Of a stretch of DNA of 64,000 bases, positions 27,686-37,899 are shown piece after piece. The DNA lies in NCBI RefSeq assembly GCF_000613185.1, contig NZ_CCBB010000001.1, forward strand, positions 744,001 to 808,000. Reading direction: 5' to 3'. Origin of the DNA: Mycolicibacterium cosmeticum (GTDB taxonomy: Bacteria; Actinomycetota; Actinomycetes; Mycobacteriales; Mycobacteriaceae). Both the position numbers and the translations under genes were made by a program. Every line of letters begins with the position of its first letter. Within the stretch, counting starts at the first letter, position 1. The notes beneath the pieces were generated by a model. The model saw only the letters and a program-made list of their open reading frames with translations. It ran no database searches and was not told the origin of the DNA.

Positions 27686-29044
27686 ATGCCAACGATCCTC
27701 ATCGCCTCCTGCCCACCGATCGGCCACATCGGCCCGCTGCTCAACGTCGCCCGCGGCCTGGTGCTGCGCGGTGACCGCGTCACGGTGCTGACCTCCGCCC
27801 GGCACGCCGACGCCATCCGGGCCACCGGCGCCGAGCCGCTGCCACTGCCCACCGCCGCCGACTTCGACGACAGCGCACTGGACGCCGACCTGCCCGGCCG
27901 CGCCGAGACCTCGGGGATCGAACGGGTGAACTTCGACATCAAGCATGTCTTCGTGCGGCCGCTGCCCTACCAGGCCGCGGCATTGGCAGATGCCCTGGCC
28001 GCCACCCCGTTCGACGCGGTGCTCACCGACGCCTTCTTCCTCGGCGTGCTGCCGATGCTGCTCGGTGACCGCCGGGAGCGGCCGCCGGTGCTGGCCTACT
28101 CGACGACGCCTCTGCTTCTCAGCAGTCGCGATACCGCCCCAGGTGGCATGGGCCTGCTCCCGGGATCGGGGTTGTCCGGCCGGGCCCGCAACCGCATCCT
28201 CAACCTGCTGGCGCAGCGCGTCCTGCTGCGGCCGGCGCACCGTTCGCTCACCGCGATGCTCGACGTCCTGGGTCTGCCCGAGCCTGCGGCCTTCGTGCTC
28301 GACTCCGGCGTCCTGGCCGACCGGCTGATCGTTCCGACCGTGCCCGAGTTCGAGTATCCCCGCTCCGACCTGCCCGGCAATGTCCGCTTCGTCGGCGCCG
28401 TCACGCCGATGCCGGCGACCGAGTTCCGGCCGCCGGCCTGGTGGGATCGCTTGGACCGGGAACGTCCGGTGGTGCACGTCACCCAGGGCACCGTGGACAA
28501 CGCCGATCTGTCCCGGCTGATCGAGCCGGCCATCACCGCACTGGCCGACGCGGATGTCACGGTGGTGGTGAGCACCGGCGGTCGCCCGGTGGAGCAGATC
28601 GGGATCGCCTTACCGGCCAATACCGTTGTCACCGAATATGTTCCGCACGACGTGCTGCTTCCGAAGGTCGATGTGATGGTGACCAACGGCGGCTACGGGG
28701 CGGTGCAGCGCGCGCTGGCGGCGGGCGTGCCGCTGGTGGTCGCGGGCAACACCGAGGACAAGCCCGAGGTAGCCGCCCGGGTCGAATGGGCGGGGGCGGG
28801 CATCAACCTGCGCACCGGCACACCGTCGGCCGACGCCGTCGGCGCGGCGGTCCGGGAGGTCCTGGCCGACGACCGCTATCTGCGCCGGGCCCGCAAGCTT
28901 GAGGTGGCCTTCGCCCAGCGGGACGGGGTGGCCGAGATCGCCGCACTGGTGGACGAGGTGATCGTCGAGCACCGGGGGCCACAACGACGAAATGGCTGCG
29001 TTCCGGTGTGGAACACAGCCATTTCGTCGGGTTCGAAGAGCTAG
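27686..29044 (+). CDS. GT1-type glycosyltransferase
   Basis: A 452-residue GT-B glycosyltransferase of the UDP-glucuronosyltransferase/macrolide-glycosyltransferase type. The N-terminal acceptor domain begins CPPIGHIGPLLNVARGL, and the C-terminal nucleotide-sugar domain has VTNGGYGAVQRALAAGVPLVV then NTEDKPEVAARV (near 332-370). It would glycosylate a lipid, xenobiotic or secondary metabolite; the acceptor cannot be read. The last 20 codons are formed by a terminator hairpin, so the C-terminal tail is probably not conserved. It stands 79 bp after fdhD, and membership in that operon is uncertain. Confidence 0.88.
   Translation: MPTILIASCPPIGHIGPLLNVARGLVLRGDRVTVLTSARHADAIRATGAEPLPLPTAADFDDSALDADLPGRAETSGIERVNFDIKHVFVRPLPYQAAALADALAATPFDAVLTDAFFLGVLPMLLGDRRERPPVLAYSTTPLLLSSRDTAPGGMGLLPGSGLSGRARNRILNLLAQRVLLRPAHRSLTAMLDVLGLPEPAAFVLDSGVLADRLIVPTVPEFEYPRSDLPGNVRFVGAVTPMPATEFRPPAWWDRLDRERPVVHVTQGTVDNADLSRLIEPAITALADADVTVVVSTGGRPVEQIGIALPANTVVTEYVPHDVLLPKVDVMVTNGGYGAVQRALAAGVPLVVAGNTEDKPEVAARVEWAGAGINLRTGTPSADAVGAAVREVLADDRYLRRARKLEVAFAQRDGVAEIAALVDEVIVEHRGPQRRNGCVPVWNTAISSGSKS
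28985..29029. terminator. Bidirectional hairpin between glycosyltransferase and clpX
   Basis: Perfect 14-bp arms (28985-28998 and 29016-29029) enclose a second 5-bp stem (29000-29004 with 29010-29014). It lies inside the last codons of the glycosyltransferase gene and just past the clpX stop, so it can serve both convergent genes. Confidence 0.75.
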
Positions 29045-29051
29045 ATCGGCG

Positions 29052-30332
29052 TCAGGCGGTCTTGTCCCGGCGCTCGGCCCGCGACGGCTTGCGCGGCACG
29101 ATGGTCGGCAGGACGTTGTCCAGCACGGTCTCCTTGGTGACGACCACCTTGGCGACGTCGTCGCGGCTGGGGATGTCGTACATCGCCGGCTGCAAGACCT
29201 CTTCCATGATGGCGCGCAGGCCACGGGCCCCGGTGCCGCGGTGGATAGCCTGATCGGCGATGGCCTCCAGCGCCTCCGGCGTCATCTCCAGCTCGACCCC
29301 GTCCATCTCGAACAGCCGGGTGTACTGCTTGACGAGCGCGTTCTTCGGCTTGGACAGGATCTGCACCAGCGATTCCTTGTCCAGGTTGGTCACCGAGGCG
29401 ACCACCGGCAGGCGGCCGATGAACTCGGGGATCAGGCCGAACTTGATCAGGTCCTCGGGCATGACCTCGGCGAAGTGGTCCTGGGTGTCGATCTCGGCCT
29501 TGGAGTGCACCTCGGCGCCGAAGCCCAGCCCGCGCTTGCCGACGCGGTCGGAGACGATCTTCTCCAGTCCGGCGAACGCGCCCGCGACGATGAACAGCAC
29601 GTTGGTGGTGTCGATCTGGATGAACTCCTGGTGCGGATGCTTGCGGCCGCCCTGCGGGGGCACCGACGCCTGGGTACCTTCCAGGATCTTGAGCAAGGCC
29701 TGCTGCACGCCCTCACCGGAGACGTCGCGGGTGATCGACGGGTTCTCGCTCTTGCGGGCGATCTTGTCGACCTCGTCGATGTAGATGATGCCGGTCTCGG
29801 CGCGCTTGACGTCGTAATCGGCAGCCTGGATCAGCTTGAGCAGGATGTTCTCCACGTCCTCACCGACATAGCCGGCTTCCGTGAGCGCCGTCGCATCCGC
29901 AATCGCGAACGGCACATTGAGCATCTTGGCCAGGGTCTGCGCCAGGTAGGTCTTGCCGCAACCGGTGGGCCCGAGCATCAGGATGTTGGATTTCGCCAGC
30001 TCGACCGGCTCGGCGCGGGAATCGCGCGACTTCTCCTGAGCCTGGATGCGCTTGTAGTGGTTGTAGACCGCCACGGCCAGGGTCTTCTTGGCGGTGTCCT
30101 GGCCGATGACGTAGCCCTCGAGGAACTCACGGATCTCGGCGGGCTTGGGCAGCTCGTCGAGTTTGACGTCGTCGGCGTCGGCAAGCTCCTCTTCGATGAT
30201 CTCGTTACACAGGTCGATGCACTCATCGCAGATGTACACGCCGGGACCCGCGATGAGCTTCTTGACTTGCTTCTGGCTCTTTCCACAGAACGAGCACTTC
30301 AGCAGGTCACCGCCGTCTCCAATGCGCGCCAT
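29052..30332 (-). CDS. clpX: ATP-dependent Clp protease ATP-binding subunit ClpX
   Basis: A 426-residue AAA+ unfoldase that feeds tagged proteins to the ClpP1P2 chamber. The N-terminal zinc domain uses Cys13, Cys16, Cys35 and Cys38. Walker A is GPTGCGKT at 121-128, the pore loop is GYVGEDVE, and Walker B is [11 protein letters not shown]. The length equals that of M. tuberculosis ClpX as recalled. The start at 30332 was chosen for the zinc-domain N-terminus; the frame runs open to 30401. It is transcribed alone, away from clpP2-clpP1-tig, with two genes of other function and a secreted-protein gene between. Confidence 0.97.
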   Translation of the reverse strand: MARIGDGGDLLKCSFCGKSQKQVKKLIAGPGVYICDECIDLCNEIIEEELADADDVKLDELPKPAEIREFLEGYVIGQDTAKKTLAVAVYNHYKRIQAQEKSRDSRAEPVELAKSNILMLGPTGCGKTYLAQTLAKMLNVPFAIADATALTEAGYVGEDVENILLKLIQAADYDVKRAETGIIYIDEVDKIARKSENPSITRDVSGEGVQQALLKILEGTQASVPPQGGRKHPHQEFIQIDTTNVLFIVAGAFAGLEKIVSDRVGKRGLGFGAEVHSKAEIDTQDHFAEVMPEDLIKFGLIPEFIGRLPVVASVTNLDKESLVQILSKPKNALVKQYTRLFEMDGVELEMTPEALEAIADQAIHRGTGARGLRAIMEEVLQPAMYDIPSRDDVAKVVVTKETVLDNVLPTIVPRKPSRAERRDKTA

Positions 30333-30721
30333 GTGGGTGGGTCCTACTTCCTGTTGGCCTTCGGTTGCAACACCGCTTGGTGGGCTGCCCCGGGTGTTCA
30401 CCCGACGCTACCCGTTCGATCCATCCCGTTGCGACCGATAACACCGAATCGCGTGGGTGGTATTTGTTCGCGTGGAGGAGAACATATCCCTCCTCGCGGC
30501 TCGGCACCCGTCGGCGCGCGGACCGTGTCCCTGGCGTGTCGCCGGTGTAACGGAAACGCAGTCATCGAAGGTGTCTTCGCCGCGTTCCACGATACCGTGC
30601 GCCATCACCGGCAAAGGCGGAGATAACGGCCCTGCCTGGCGCCGTCGAAGCCTCATGTGCAGCAGCTTTCCCATCGTCCACCGTGGCCCCACGAGCACAC
30701 GCCACCCGGCATAATCGGCGC
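30333..30721. other. Intergenic region between clpX and HD-GYP gene
   Basis: This 389-bp divergent gap holds no frame with coding character. It should contain the clpX promoter and that of the rightward HD-GYP gene. I see a short inverted repeat (GGAGGAG near 30474 and CTCCTC near 30490) but no recognisable operator. Confidence 0.6.
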
Positions 30722-32275
30722 ATGGCTGCGCCGGCCGAGTCCCCGAGCCGCGCCGAGCTGCTCGCCGCCCTGTCGGTCGCGGTCGACCTGGGACTCGGAC
30801 AGCCCGGCGAACACATGCTGCGCTCCGCACTGATCGCGACCCGGCTGGCCGACCGGTTGGGCCTCGACCGCGCCCAGCGCGACGGCGTCTACTACACGAC
30901 GCTGATCATGTGGATCGGCTGTCACGCCGACTCCCACGAATACGCGCGCTGGTTCGGCGACGACATCGCGGTGCGCCACGACAGCTACCTGGTGGACAAC
31001 GCCGGGCTGCCCCTGATGCGTTTCCTGGTCGGCAACATCGCCCGCGGCGAACCGCTGCTGCACCGGCTGCACGTGCTGACCACCCTCTTCGTCGACGCCC
31101 GCGGGCAGCTGTCCCGGATGATCCACTCCCACTGCACCTCCGCCGCCCTGCTGGCCGACCGGCTCGGCCTGGGACCCGATGTGCAGGCCGCGCTGGGCTA
31201 CGCCTTCGAGCGGTTCGACGGCGGTGGGATGCCGGCGGGCGCGGCCGCTGACGGCATCCCGATCCAGATGCGGGTCGCGCAGCTCGCCGATCTGGCCGAG
31301 GTGCACCACCGGATCGGCGGCGTCGCCGGCGCTGTCGCGATGGCCACCGCTCGCCGTGGCGGCCAGTTCGATCCGGCGGTGGTGGACGCTTTCACCGCGG
31401 ACGCCGAGGCGATCCTGGCCGGCCCGGCGACCGGCGACGCCTGGCAGGCCGTGCTGCAGCAGGCACCCGACCGCCACGAACGCCTCGACGACGCCGGGCT
31501 GGACGCGCTGTTGATGGCCCTGGGCGATTTTGTCGACCTCAAGTGTCCGTTCACCCTCGGGCATTCCCGGGCGGTGGCGCAACTGGCCGGTGACGCGGCC
31601 GCGGCGGCCGGCCTGGACGCGGCGGCCGTGGCCCTGACCCGCCGGGCCGCCCATGTGCACGATCTCGGCCGCATCGGTGTCTCGAATCAGGTGTGGTCCA
31701 AAGCCGGCCCGCTGACGGCCGGTGAAGTCGAGCGGGTGCGGCTGCATCCGTACCTGACGGTGCGCATCCTCAGTCAGGTGCGTGGTCTGAGCCGGGTCGC
31801 CCAGCTGGCCGGTAACCACCACGAGTGCCTGGACGGCTCCGGCTATCCGCGCGGCCTGCCGGCCGCCGCACTGGGGCTGCCCGACCGGGTCCTGGCCGCG
31901 GCGGTCGCCTACCGCTCGGGCTGCGAGCCGCGGCCCTACCGCGAGGCGATGACGGCGGCATCGGCGGCGCGTCGGCTGCGCGAACGGGTCCGGGCCGGGG
32001 CGCTGGACACCGTCGCGGTCGAGGCGGTGCTGCACGCAGCCGGGCACAGCACCGAGCGGCCCGTAGTCCGTCCGGACGGGCTGACCCCGCGCGAGGTGGA
32101 CGTGCTCGGTCTGGTCGCCCGCGGCGCGTCGAACAAGGAGATCGCCGCGGCGCTGGTGATCAGCGAGAAGACGGCGCGCAACCACGTCGAACGCACCTAC
32201 GCCAAGATCGGGGTGTCCAACCGCGTCGGCGCCAGCATGTACGCGCTGCGGCACGGGCTGGCGACTCCCGGATGA
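30722..32275 (+). CDS. HD-GYP domain phosphohydrolase fused to LuxR-type DNA-binding domain
   Basis: A 517-residue protein. The first half looks like a degenerate HD-GYP domain (FERFDGGGMP near 165-175). The second half has an intact one: HDLGRIG near 316-322 with the metal-binding His-Asp pair, then NHHECLDGSGYPRGLP near 365-380, the GYP motif. The C-terminus is a LuxR helix-turn-helix (LTPREVDVLGLVARGASNKEIA near 454-475). HD-GYP domains often hydrolyse cyclic-di-GMP, so this may be a regulator whose DNA binding responds to a nucleotide or is tied to its hydrolysis. It lies 51 bp before a DsrE-like gene. Confidence 0.88.
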   Translation: MAAPAESPSRAELLAALSVAVDLGLGQPGEHMLRSALIATRLADRLGLDRAQRDGVYYTTLIMWIGCHADSHEYARWFGDDIAVRHDSYLVDNAGLPLMRFLVGNIARGEPLLHRLHVLTTLFVDARGQLSRMIHSHCTSAALLADRLGLGPDVQAALGYAFERFDGGGMPAGAAADGIPIQMRVAQLADLAEVHHRIGGVAGAVAMATARRGGQFDPAVVDAFTADAEAILAGPATGDAWQAVLQQAPDRHERLDDAGLDALLMALGDFVDLKCPFTLGHSRAVAQLAGDAAAAAGLDAAAVALTRRAAHVHDLGRIGVSNQVWSKAGPLTAGEVERVRLHPYLTVRILSQVRGLSRVAQLAGNHHECLDGSGYPRGLPAAALGLPDRVLAAAVAYRSGCEPRPYREAMTAASAARRLRERVRAGALDTVAVEAVLHAAGHSTERPVVRPDGLTPREVDVLGLVARGASNKEIAAALVISEKTARNHVERTYAKIGVSNRVGASMYALRHGLATPG

Positions 32276-32326
32276 ATGGGGCGAAAGCCCCATGTGCGCG
32301 GGCCGCGGGTGGGCCACGATCAGGTC

Positions 32327-32698
32327 ATGACAAACACCACGAACAAAGCCGCCATCAGTCTCACCACCGGCCTGGAGGATGCGGAGCGGGTGACGGTGGC
32401 CTTCCTGGTCGCCGTCGGGGCCGCCGAATCGGGCCGACCGACCATGATGTTCCTGACCAAGGAGGCCGTGCGCCTGGTCGTCCCCGGGGTAGCCGTCGGC
32501 ACCGCGTGTGACGGCTGCCCGCCGCTGCCGGACCTGCTGGAGCGCTACCGGAAGGCCGGCGGTCGCTACCTGGTCTGCCCGATCTGCATCCAGTCCAAGC
32601 ACCTGGATGCGAGCAGCTTCATCGCCGGGGCCGAAGCGGGCGGCACCGTGCAGTTGTGGGAGTGGATCGGCGATGGAGCCACCACGTTCAGTTATTGA
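32327..32698 (+). CDS. DsrE-family protein with two CxxC pairs
   Basis: A 123-residue protein of the DsrE/DsrF-like fold, a family of sulfur-carrier and related small proteins. Four cysteines form two CxxC motifs, Cys61/Cys64 (CDGC) and Cys84/Cys87 (CPIC); the second pair is at the position of the usual active-site loop. The pairs could bind metal or form a redox switch. It follows the HD-GYP/LuxR gene by 51 bp and is probably in the same operon. Its partner and substrate are unknown. Confidence 0.8.
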   Translation: MTNTTNKAAISLTTGLEDAERVTVAFLVAVGAAESGRPTMMFLTKEAVRLVVPGVAVGTACDGCPPLPDLLERYRKAGGRYLVCPICIQSKHLDASSFIAGAEAGGTVQLWEWIGDGATTFSY

Positions 32699-32801
32699 CG
32701 CGTCTATTGCTGAAAACCCGGTGTCGCCGTCCCTGGGCCGCAAAAATCGACGTGACCGACAATTTTCGGTCACAGAGCATGGCCACAGGGAAGGAACGAC
32801 G

Positions 32802-33809
32802 ATGAGAAGACCCCTTGCCGGTGCCGGCGGTGCCACCGCCTGCACGTGCGTGCTCGCCGCCAGCATGGTGCTGGTGACGGATGTGCCCAGCCCACCTCGC
32901 TCGGCACCGCCCGCGGTTGCCCTGGCAGCCCTACCCCAACCGTTCACGACCACGGTGCCCGAACTCGTCGACCGCGTGAGCGCGTTCACCGCGCTCGTCG
33001 ACCCCCTGGTACCCGGCGACATTCAGACAACGACATCCACCACGCCGATTGCGGCGGCAACGCCCCTGGCCACCGCCACGTCCGGACCCATCTCGTATGC
33101 CTTCACCCAGATTGTCAACGCCGTCGTCCAGGGTGTGCTGACGCTGGTGGCACCCGCGATGAACAATCCCGTGCTGGCTCCGATCGTCGGGCCCGCCGTG
33201 TTGTTCGGCGGCATCCTGGCGGGGCTGGCGGTGGGCACCATCTACTCGGTGATCGTCGGGATCGAGAACGCCGTGGGCGGCGCCTTGGCGTCCATCGGTG
33301 CCGTCCTGGGCCAGATCTTCGGACTGACCGCGCCCCTGGCGATCACCGCTGCCGGCGCCGCACCGGCTCCGTTGGCACCGACCGCCACCGCCACAGTCGC
33401 CGACGTACCCGACGCCGTCACCGCCACGGACGCCGTCGTCGCGCCTCGGCGCCACAAGGCCGAACCGGACACACCCGGCACCGTCACGCTCGTGGACACC
33501 GACGCAACGGACGACGACGCGGGGCCCTCGGCAACACCGCAGCCGCCCGCCGCGCGGCAGTCCGCGGCAACGGACGCCGAACCGGAGACCGCGGCGCCGT
33601 CGGACGAACCGAAGCCGGCCGCGCCGGTCAAGACCCGGCCCAAGGTCCGGCCGTCGCTGGGAAGCCCGGAGCGCCCGGCCCAGCACGCGTCGAGATCCGA
33701 TGGCGGCGGCCCCAAGAAGGGCCCGAAGACGAGCGAGGTCACCGCGCCGGCCGGGGCGGCGCCGGCGTCCGGTGATGACGGCTCGTCGCCGGACGCCGCG
33801 GCGGGCTGA
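32802..33809 (+). CDS. Secreted Ala/Pro-rich protein of unknown function
   Basis: A 335-residue protein with an N-terminal export signal (MRRPLAGAGG then a hydrophobic stretch to about residue 30), a hydrophobic Ala/Ile/Val-rich middle (about 80-195, with probable membrane-associating helices around 115-165), and a low-complexity C-terminal 130 residues rich in Ala, Pro, Asp, Thr and Lys. GAAGGAA precedes the ATG; the frame is open back to 32508 but that part overlaps the DsrE gene. Many mycobacteria have such proteins in the envelope. No enzyme motif is visible. Confidence 0.7.
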   Translation: MRRPLAGAGGATACTCVLAASMVLVTDVPSPPRSAPPAVALAALPQPFTTTVPELVDRVSAFTALVDPLVPGDIQTTTSTTPIAAATPLATATSGPISYAFTQIVNAVVQGVLTLVAPAMNNPVLAPIVGPAVLFGGILAGLAVGTIYSVIVGIENAVGGALASIGAVLGQIFGLTAPLAITAAGAAPAPLAPTATATVADVPDAVTATDAVVAPRRHKAEPDTPGTVTLVDTDATDDDAGPSATPQPPAARQSAATDAEPETAAPSDEPKPAAPVKTRPKVRPSLGSPERPAQHASRSDGGGPKKGPKTSEVTAPAGAAPASGDDGSSPDAAAG

Positions 33810-33813
33810 AACG

Positions 33814-33869
33814 CGAAATTGCCGCTACGGCGCGTTCTCTCGAACAGTCGCGCCGTAACGGCAATCTCG
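33814..33869. terminator. Bidirectional hairpin between secreted protein gene and clpP2
   Basis: Arms 33814-33834 and 33849-33869 pair at 19 of 21 positions around a 14-base loop. The hairpin fills the 67-bp gap between two convergent genes and can terminate both. Confidence 0.8.
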
Positions 33870-33876
33870 TGGTGAG

Positions 33877-34503
33877 CTAGGCGTTCTGCGCCGACAGCTT
33901 CCGGTAGGCGAGCACGGTGTCGATGATGCCGTACTCCTTGGCTTCCTCGGCGGTGAGGATCTTGTCGCGGTCGGTGTCCTTGCGGATGACGGCCGGATCC
34001 TTGCCGGTGTGCCGGGCCAGCGTGCTGTCCATCAGGCTGCGCATGCGCTCGATCTCGGCGGCCTGAATCTCCAGATCGGACACCTGCCCCTGGATCGCCC
34101 CGCCGACGGCGGGCTGGTGGATGAGCACCCGGGCGTTGGGCAGCGCCAGCCGCTTGCCCGGGGTGCCGGCGGCCAACAGCACCGCCGCGGCCGACGCGGC
34201 CTGCCCGAGGCAGACGGTCTGGATGTCGGCCCGGACGTACTGCATGGTGTCGTAGATCGCCATCAGCGAGGTGAACGAACCACCGGGCGAGTTGATGTAC
34301 ATGGTGATGTCGCGATCGGGATCCAGCGACTCGAGCACCAGCAGCTGGGCCATGATGTCGTTGGCCGAGGCGTCGTCCACCTGCACGCCGAGGAAGATGA
34401 TGCGTTCCTCGAACAGCTTGTTGTACGGGTTGGACTCTTTGACGCCGAAACTGCTGTGCTCGATGAACGACGGCAGGATGTAGCGCGATTGCATCGGGTT
34501 CAT
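33877..34503 (-). CDS. clpP2: ATP-dependent Clp protease proteolytic subunit ClpP2
   Basis: A 208-residue serine protease subunit with the triad Ser104 (GQAASAAAV), His129 ([10 protein letters not shown]) and Asp180 (TDRDKIL). In mycobacteria ClpP1 and ClpP2 form a mixed double ring that is essential and works with ClpX or ClpC1. The ATG overlaps the clpP1 stop as ATGA, so the subunits are made in balance. It is last in the tig-clpP1-clpP2 group on the minus strand. Confidence 0.97.
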   Translation of the reverse strand: MNPMQSRYILPSFIEHSSFGVKESNPYNKLFEERIIFLGVQVDDASANDIMAQLLVLESLDPDRDITMYINSPGGSFTSLMAIYDTMQYVRADIQTVCLGQAASAAAVLLAAGTPGKRLALPNARVLIHQPAVGGAIQGQVSDLEIQAAEIERMRSLMDSTLARHTGKDPAVIRKDTDRDKILTAEEAKEYGIIDTVLAYRKLSAQNA

Positions 34504-35108
34504 TTGATACCTGCTCCTGGTCCGTCGCCGTTGACGCTGACGCTGGTGATGATGTGGTCGACGAAGCCGTACTCCAGGGCCTCCTTGGCGGTGAACCAGC
34601 GGTCGCGGTCGGCGTCAGCTTCCACCCGCTCCAACGTCTGGCCGGTGAACTCGGCGTTGAGCCGGTTCATCTCCTTCTTCGTCAACGCGAACTGCTCGGC
34701 CTGGATCGCGATGTCGGCCGCGCTACCGCCGATGCCGGCGGACGGCTGGTGCATCATGATCCGCGCGTGCGGCAGGGCGTACCGCTTGCCCTTGGTGCCC
34801 GCGGCGAGCAGGAACTCGCCCATCGAGGCGGCCAGGCCCATGGCGTAGGTCGCCACATCGCACGGCGCCAGCACCATGGTGTCGTAGATGGCCATCCCCG
34901 CGGTCACCGATCCACCCGGCGAGTTGATGTAGAGGTGGATGTCCTTGGTGGGGTCCTCGGCGGCCAGCAGCAGAATCTGCGCGCACAGCCGATTGGCGAT
35001 GTCGTCATCGACCTGGGTGCCCAGGAAGATGATGCGCTCGGCGAGCAACCGCTCATACACCGAGTCGATGAGGTTGAGCCCCGACGCGCCAGAACGCATG
35101 TCAGTCAC
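34500..35108 (-). CDS. clpP1: ATP-dependent Clp protease proteolytic subunit ClpP1
   Basis: A 202-residue protease subunit with the triad Ser95 ([10 protein letters not shown]), His120 ([10 protein letters not shown]) and Asp169 (DRDRWFT). The first Met codon (35108) and the Met three codons on are both possible starts; the N-terminal propeptide is expected to be removed. It is coupled to clpP2 by ATGA and follows tig by 100 bp. Confidence 0.97.
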   Translation of the reverse strand: MTDMRSGASGLNLIDSVYERLLAERIIFLGTQVDDDIANRLCAQILLLAAEDPTKDIHLYINSPGGSVTAGMAIYDTMVLAPCDVATYAMGLAASMGEFLLAAGTKGKRYALPHARIMMHQPSAGIGGSAADIAIQAEQFALTKKEMNRLNAEFTGQTLERVEADADRDRWFTAKEALEYGFVDHIITSVSVNGDGPGAGIK

Positions 35109-35208
35109 GGCTGGATACCTGCTTTCTCGAGTTGTCGTACTCGTTCACCGACATTAACCAACGCGCGGCGAACCGCACGCCCGAGAGGGCGCGCGTTCGC
35201 TCACAGCG

Positions 35209-36720
35209 TCACTCGTCGGCGTCGTCGCCCTTGTCGTCATCCTTGGCTTCAGCCTTGTCGTCATCCTTGGCTTCAGCCTTGTCGTCAGCCTGCTTCTCGG
35301 CCTTCTTGGCCGCCTTCTTCTCGGCCTTCTCGGCGTCGTCGGCGGCCACCGCGTCGTCCGCGGCCGGCTCACCCTCGGCGTCGGCACCCTCGGCACCGCC
35401 GGACGGTCCGAAGAACTCGGCGGTGTCGATGACGTTTCCGTCGGTGTCGGTGACCGTGGCCCCGTGCACCACCGCGGCGATGGTCAGGCCGCGCCGCACG
35501 TCGGCGAACATGGCCGGCAGCTGGTTGTTCTGCTGCAGGAAGCCCAGCAGCTGCTGCGGCTCCAGCCCGTACTGGCGCGACATGAGCACCAGCCGCTCGG
35601 TCAGGTCGGCCTGTCCGACCTGGATGTCGAGCTTGTCGGCGATGGCGTCCATGAGCAACTGCGTCTTGACGGCCTTCTCGGCGTTGCTGCGGTTGTCGGC
35701 GTCGAACTCCTCGCGGCTGCTGCCCTGCTCGGTCAGCGACTCCTCGAACTTGCTCTCATCGTGGTCCAGCCCGTGGATGGCGTTGTGCAGGGTGTCGTCG
35801 ATCTGGGCCTGCACGATCGCCTCGGGCAGCGGCACCTCGACCTCGGCGAGCAGGGTCTCCAGCGCCTTGTCGCGGATCTGCTCGGCCTGCTGGATGCGCT
35901 TGGCGCGGCGGACCTGCTCGACGAGGTTTTCCTTGAGCTCGTCGATGGTGTCGAATTCGCTTGCCAGCTGGGCGAATTCGTCGTCAGCCTCGGGCAGCTC
36001 GCGCTGCTTGACGGAGTTCACCTTGACCGTCACCTCGGCCTCCTGACCGGCATGCGGGCCGGCGACCAGGGTGGTGGTGAAGACCTTGCTCTCATCGGCC
36101 TTCAGACCGATGATCGCCTCGTCCAGGCCCTCGATGAGCTGACCCGAGCCGATCTCGTGGGACAGCCCTTCGGTCTTGGCCTCGGGCACGTCCTCGCCGT
36201 CGACGGTGGCCGACAGATCGATGGAGACGAAGTCCCCCTCGGCCGCGGGGCGGTCGACACCGGTCAGGGTGCCGAAGCGGGCCCGCAGGTTCTGCAGTTC
36301 GGTGTCGACCTCGTCGTCGCCGACCTCGATCGGGTCGACGGTGAAGGTGAGCGCCCCGAGGTCGGGCAGCTCGATCTCCGGGCGGACGTCCACCTCGGCG
36401 GTGAACACCAGCTCCGCGTTGTCCTCGAGCTTGGTCACCTCGATCTCGGGCTGCCCGAGGGGCTGCACCTCGGCACTGGTGACCGCCTCGCTGTAGCGGC
36501 TCGGCAGCGCATCGTTGACCACCTGCTCCAGCACCGCACCGCGGCCGATGCGGGCCTCCAGGAGCTTGCGCGGCGCCTTGCCGGGCCGGAACCCGGGCAG
36601 CCGGATCTGCTGGGCCAGCTGCTTGAAGGCCCGGTCGAAGTCCGGCTCCAGCTCGGCGAAGGGAACCTCGACGTTGATCCGAACCCGGGTGGGGCTCAGC
36701 TTCTCGACCGTGCTTTTCAC
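35209..36720 (-). CDS. tig: Trigger factor, ribosome-associated chaperone
   Basis: A 503-residue trigger factor: an N-terminal ribosome-binding domain with the signature [13 protein letters not shown] (near 44-56), a central FKBP-type prolyl isomerase domain (about 155-240) and a C-terminal chaperone domain (to about 430). The last 60 residues are a Lys/Ala/Asp-rich low-complexity tail ending in DDADE, partly encoded by a 24-bp tandem repeat. The GTG at 36720 has AGGAG seven bases upstream; the frame is open to 36969 without a better start. It heads the tig-clpP1-clpP2 group. Confidence 0.96.
   Translation of the reverse strand: MKSTVEKLSPTRVRINVEVPFAELEPDFDRAFKQLAQQIRLPGFRPGKAPRKLLEARIGRGAVLEQVVNDALPSRYSEAVTSAEVQPLGQPEIEVTKLEDNAELVFTAEVDVRPEIELPDLGALTFTVDPIEVGDDEVDTELQNLRARFGTLTGVDRPAAEGDFVSIDLSATVDGEDVPEAKTEGLSHEIGSGQLIEGLDEAIIGLKADESKVFTTTLVAGPHAGQEAEVTVKVNSVKQRELPEADDEFAQLASEFDTIDELKENLVEQVRRAKRIQQAEQIRDKALETLLAEVEVPLPEAIVQAQIDDTLHNAIHGLDHDESKFEESLTEQGSSREEFDADNRSNAEKAVKTQLLMDAIADKLDIQVGQADLTERLVLMSRQYGLEPQQLLGFLQQNNQLPAMFADVRRGLTIAAVVHGATVTDTDGNVIDTAEFFGPSGGAEGADAEGEPAADDAVAADDAEKAEKKAAKKAEKQADDKAEAKDDDKAEAKDDDKGDDADE
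35231..35287. repeat. 24-bp tandem repeat in the tig 3' end
   Basis: Two perfect 24-bp units (35231-35254 and 35255-35278) are followed by a 9-base partial unit. They encode the repeated acidic/basic octapeptide KAEAKDDD of the trigger factor tail. Such a repeat can vary in copy number between strains. Confidence 0.9.
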
Positions 36721-36987
36721 TGCGTTACTCCTGTTTGCGTCTTCGGTGGCAGCACGGCACGCCAGGACGAAACAAGTCGTCTCCGGTGGCCCGCGCGCTT
36801 CGCGAACAGGGTAGTTGACCCGCTCGGCCACCCGACACTTGGCGTCCCCGAGCAGGGCTGCAAACGGCCCGGCGATCCGTAATACGACCAATCCGTGCCC
36901 GAATGCGCACCGAATAGCCAGCGGAATGTTCAAACGCCCCCGACGCCGGGAACCGTGTGCCACAGTCACCCCCCAAGGAGGTCAGTC

Positions 36988-37899
36988 GTGACTCACCAGC
37001 GGCTCGTCGACCCGAGCCCGATAGACGAATTCGCCCCCGAAGAAGTGGCGCTGCGCCCCAGGGACGCCAGGTTCACCTGGGAGAACACGCCCCTGCACTG
37101 GATGCCGGGCGACCCGTACGGCTCGCACGCGGCGACCACGCTGAATCTGTTCCTGCCGGTGGCCGAGCGCTGGTTCGCGAAGTTGCTGACCGACGCGCTG
37201 GAGTACGTGCGCGACGAACGGCTGCGCGAGCAGATCATCGGCTTCATCGGCCAGGAGGCGATCCACGCCCGCACCCATGACGACGTGCTGGTGCAGTTCG
37301 TCCGCCGGCACGGCATCGATCCGACACCGTTCCTCAAGCAGCTGGACTGGGTGGCCGGTCAGTACGACAAGCGGATGGAACGGGTCACCGGTCCGGGCCG
37401 GCGCAAGGCGCTGACCTCGGGCACCCACGCGCTCAGCGCCGCCGAGCACTTCACCGGCGTGCTCGGCCACTGGTCACTGAACAATTCGTGGGACAGCCTC
37501 GGGGTGGACCCCACCATGGCCGACCTGCTGCGCTGGCACGGCGCCGAAGAGGTGGAACACCGGCACGTGTCCTACAACGTCGCCAAGTACTTCGGCATGG
37601 ACTACTTCGCGCAGGCGGCGGCGGGCATCATGGTCAGCGCGGTGTTCTTCGGGCTGAGCCTGCGCGGCATCAAGTTCCTGGTGCACGAGGATCCGTCCCT
37701 GCCCAACCTCGGCTATCTGCGGCTGGCGTGGAAGCTGCGGGCGTCCGGCAAGCGCGGGTCGATCCCGACGGTGCCGTATCTGGTGCGGTCGGGGCTGAAG
37801 CTGCTGCGCCGGGATTACTCGCCGGTCGACGAGGGCAGCACCGCGCAGGCGGTCGCCTACCTGTCCGCCTCCCCCGCCGCCCGCGCCATGGCCGAATGA
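36988..37899 (+). CDS. PF10118-type 'metal-dependent hydrolase' with diiron ligand pattern
   Basis: A 303-residue, largely helical protein of the family annotated as predicted metal-dependent hydrolase. The visible ligands are Glu60, Glu90-x-x-His93, Glu153 and Glu188-x-x-His191. This is the full set of a ferritin-like carboxylate-bridged diiron centre (E, ExxH, E, ExxH) with ordinary spacing, so an oxygenase or oxidase function is plausible. AAGGAGG stands six bases before the GTG start at 36988. The stop overlaps a flavin/2Fe-2S reductase gene as ATGA, which fits an oxygenase with its electron donor. The substrate is unknown. Confidence 0.85.
   Translation: MTHQRLVDPSPIDEFAPEEVALRPRDARFTWENTPLHWMPGDPYGSHAATTLNLFLPVAERWFAKLLTDALEYVRDERLREQIIGFIGQEAIHARTHDDVLVQFVRRHGIDPTPFLKQLDWVAGQYDKRMERVTGPGRRKALTSGTHALSAAEHFTGVLGHWSLNNSWDSLGVDPTMADLLRWHGAEEVEHRHVSYNVAKYFGMDYFAQAAAGIMVSAVFFGLSLRGIKFLVHEDPSLPNLGYLRLAWKLRASGKRGSIPTVPYLVRSGLKLLRRDYSPVDEGSTAQAVAYLSASPAARAMAE

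Noticed and set aside
35231..35287. Possible CRISPR-like or regulatory repeat
   Set aside because: The units are directly adjacent without spacers and lie in frame within the trigger factor tail.
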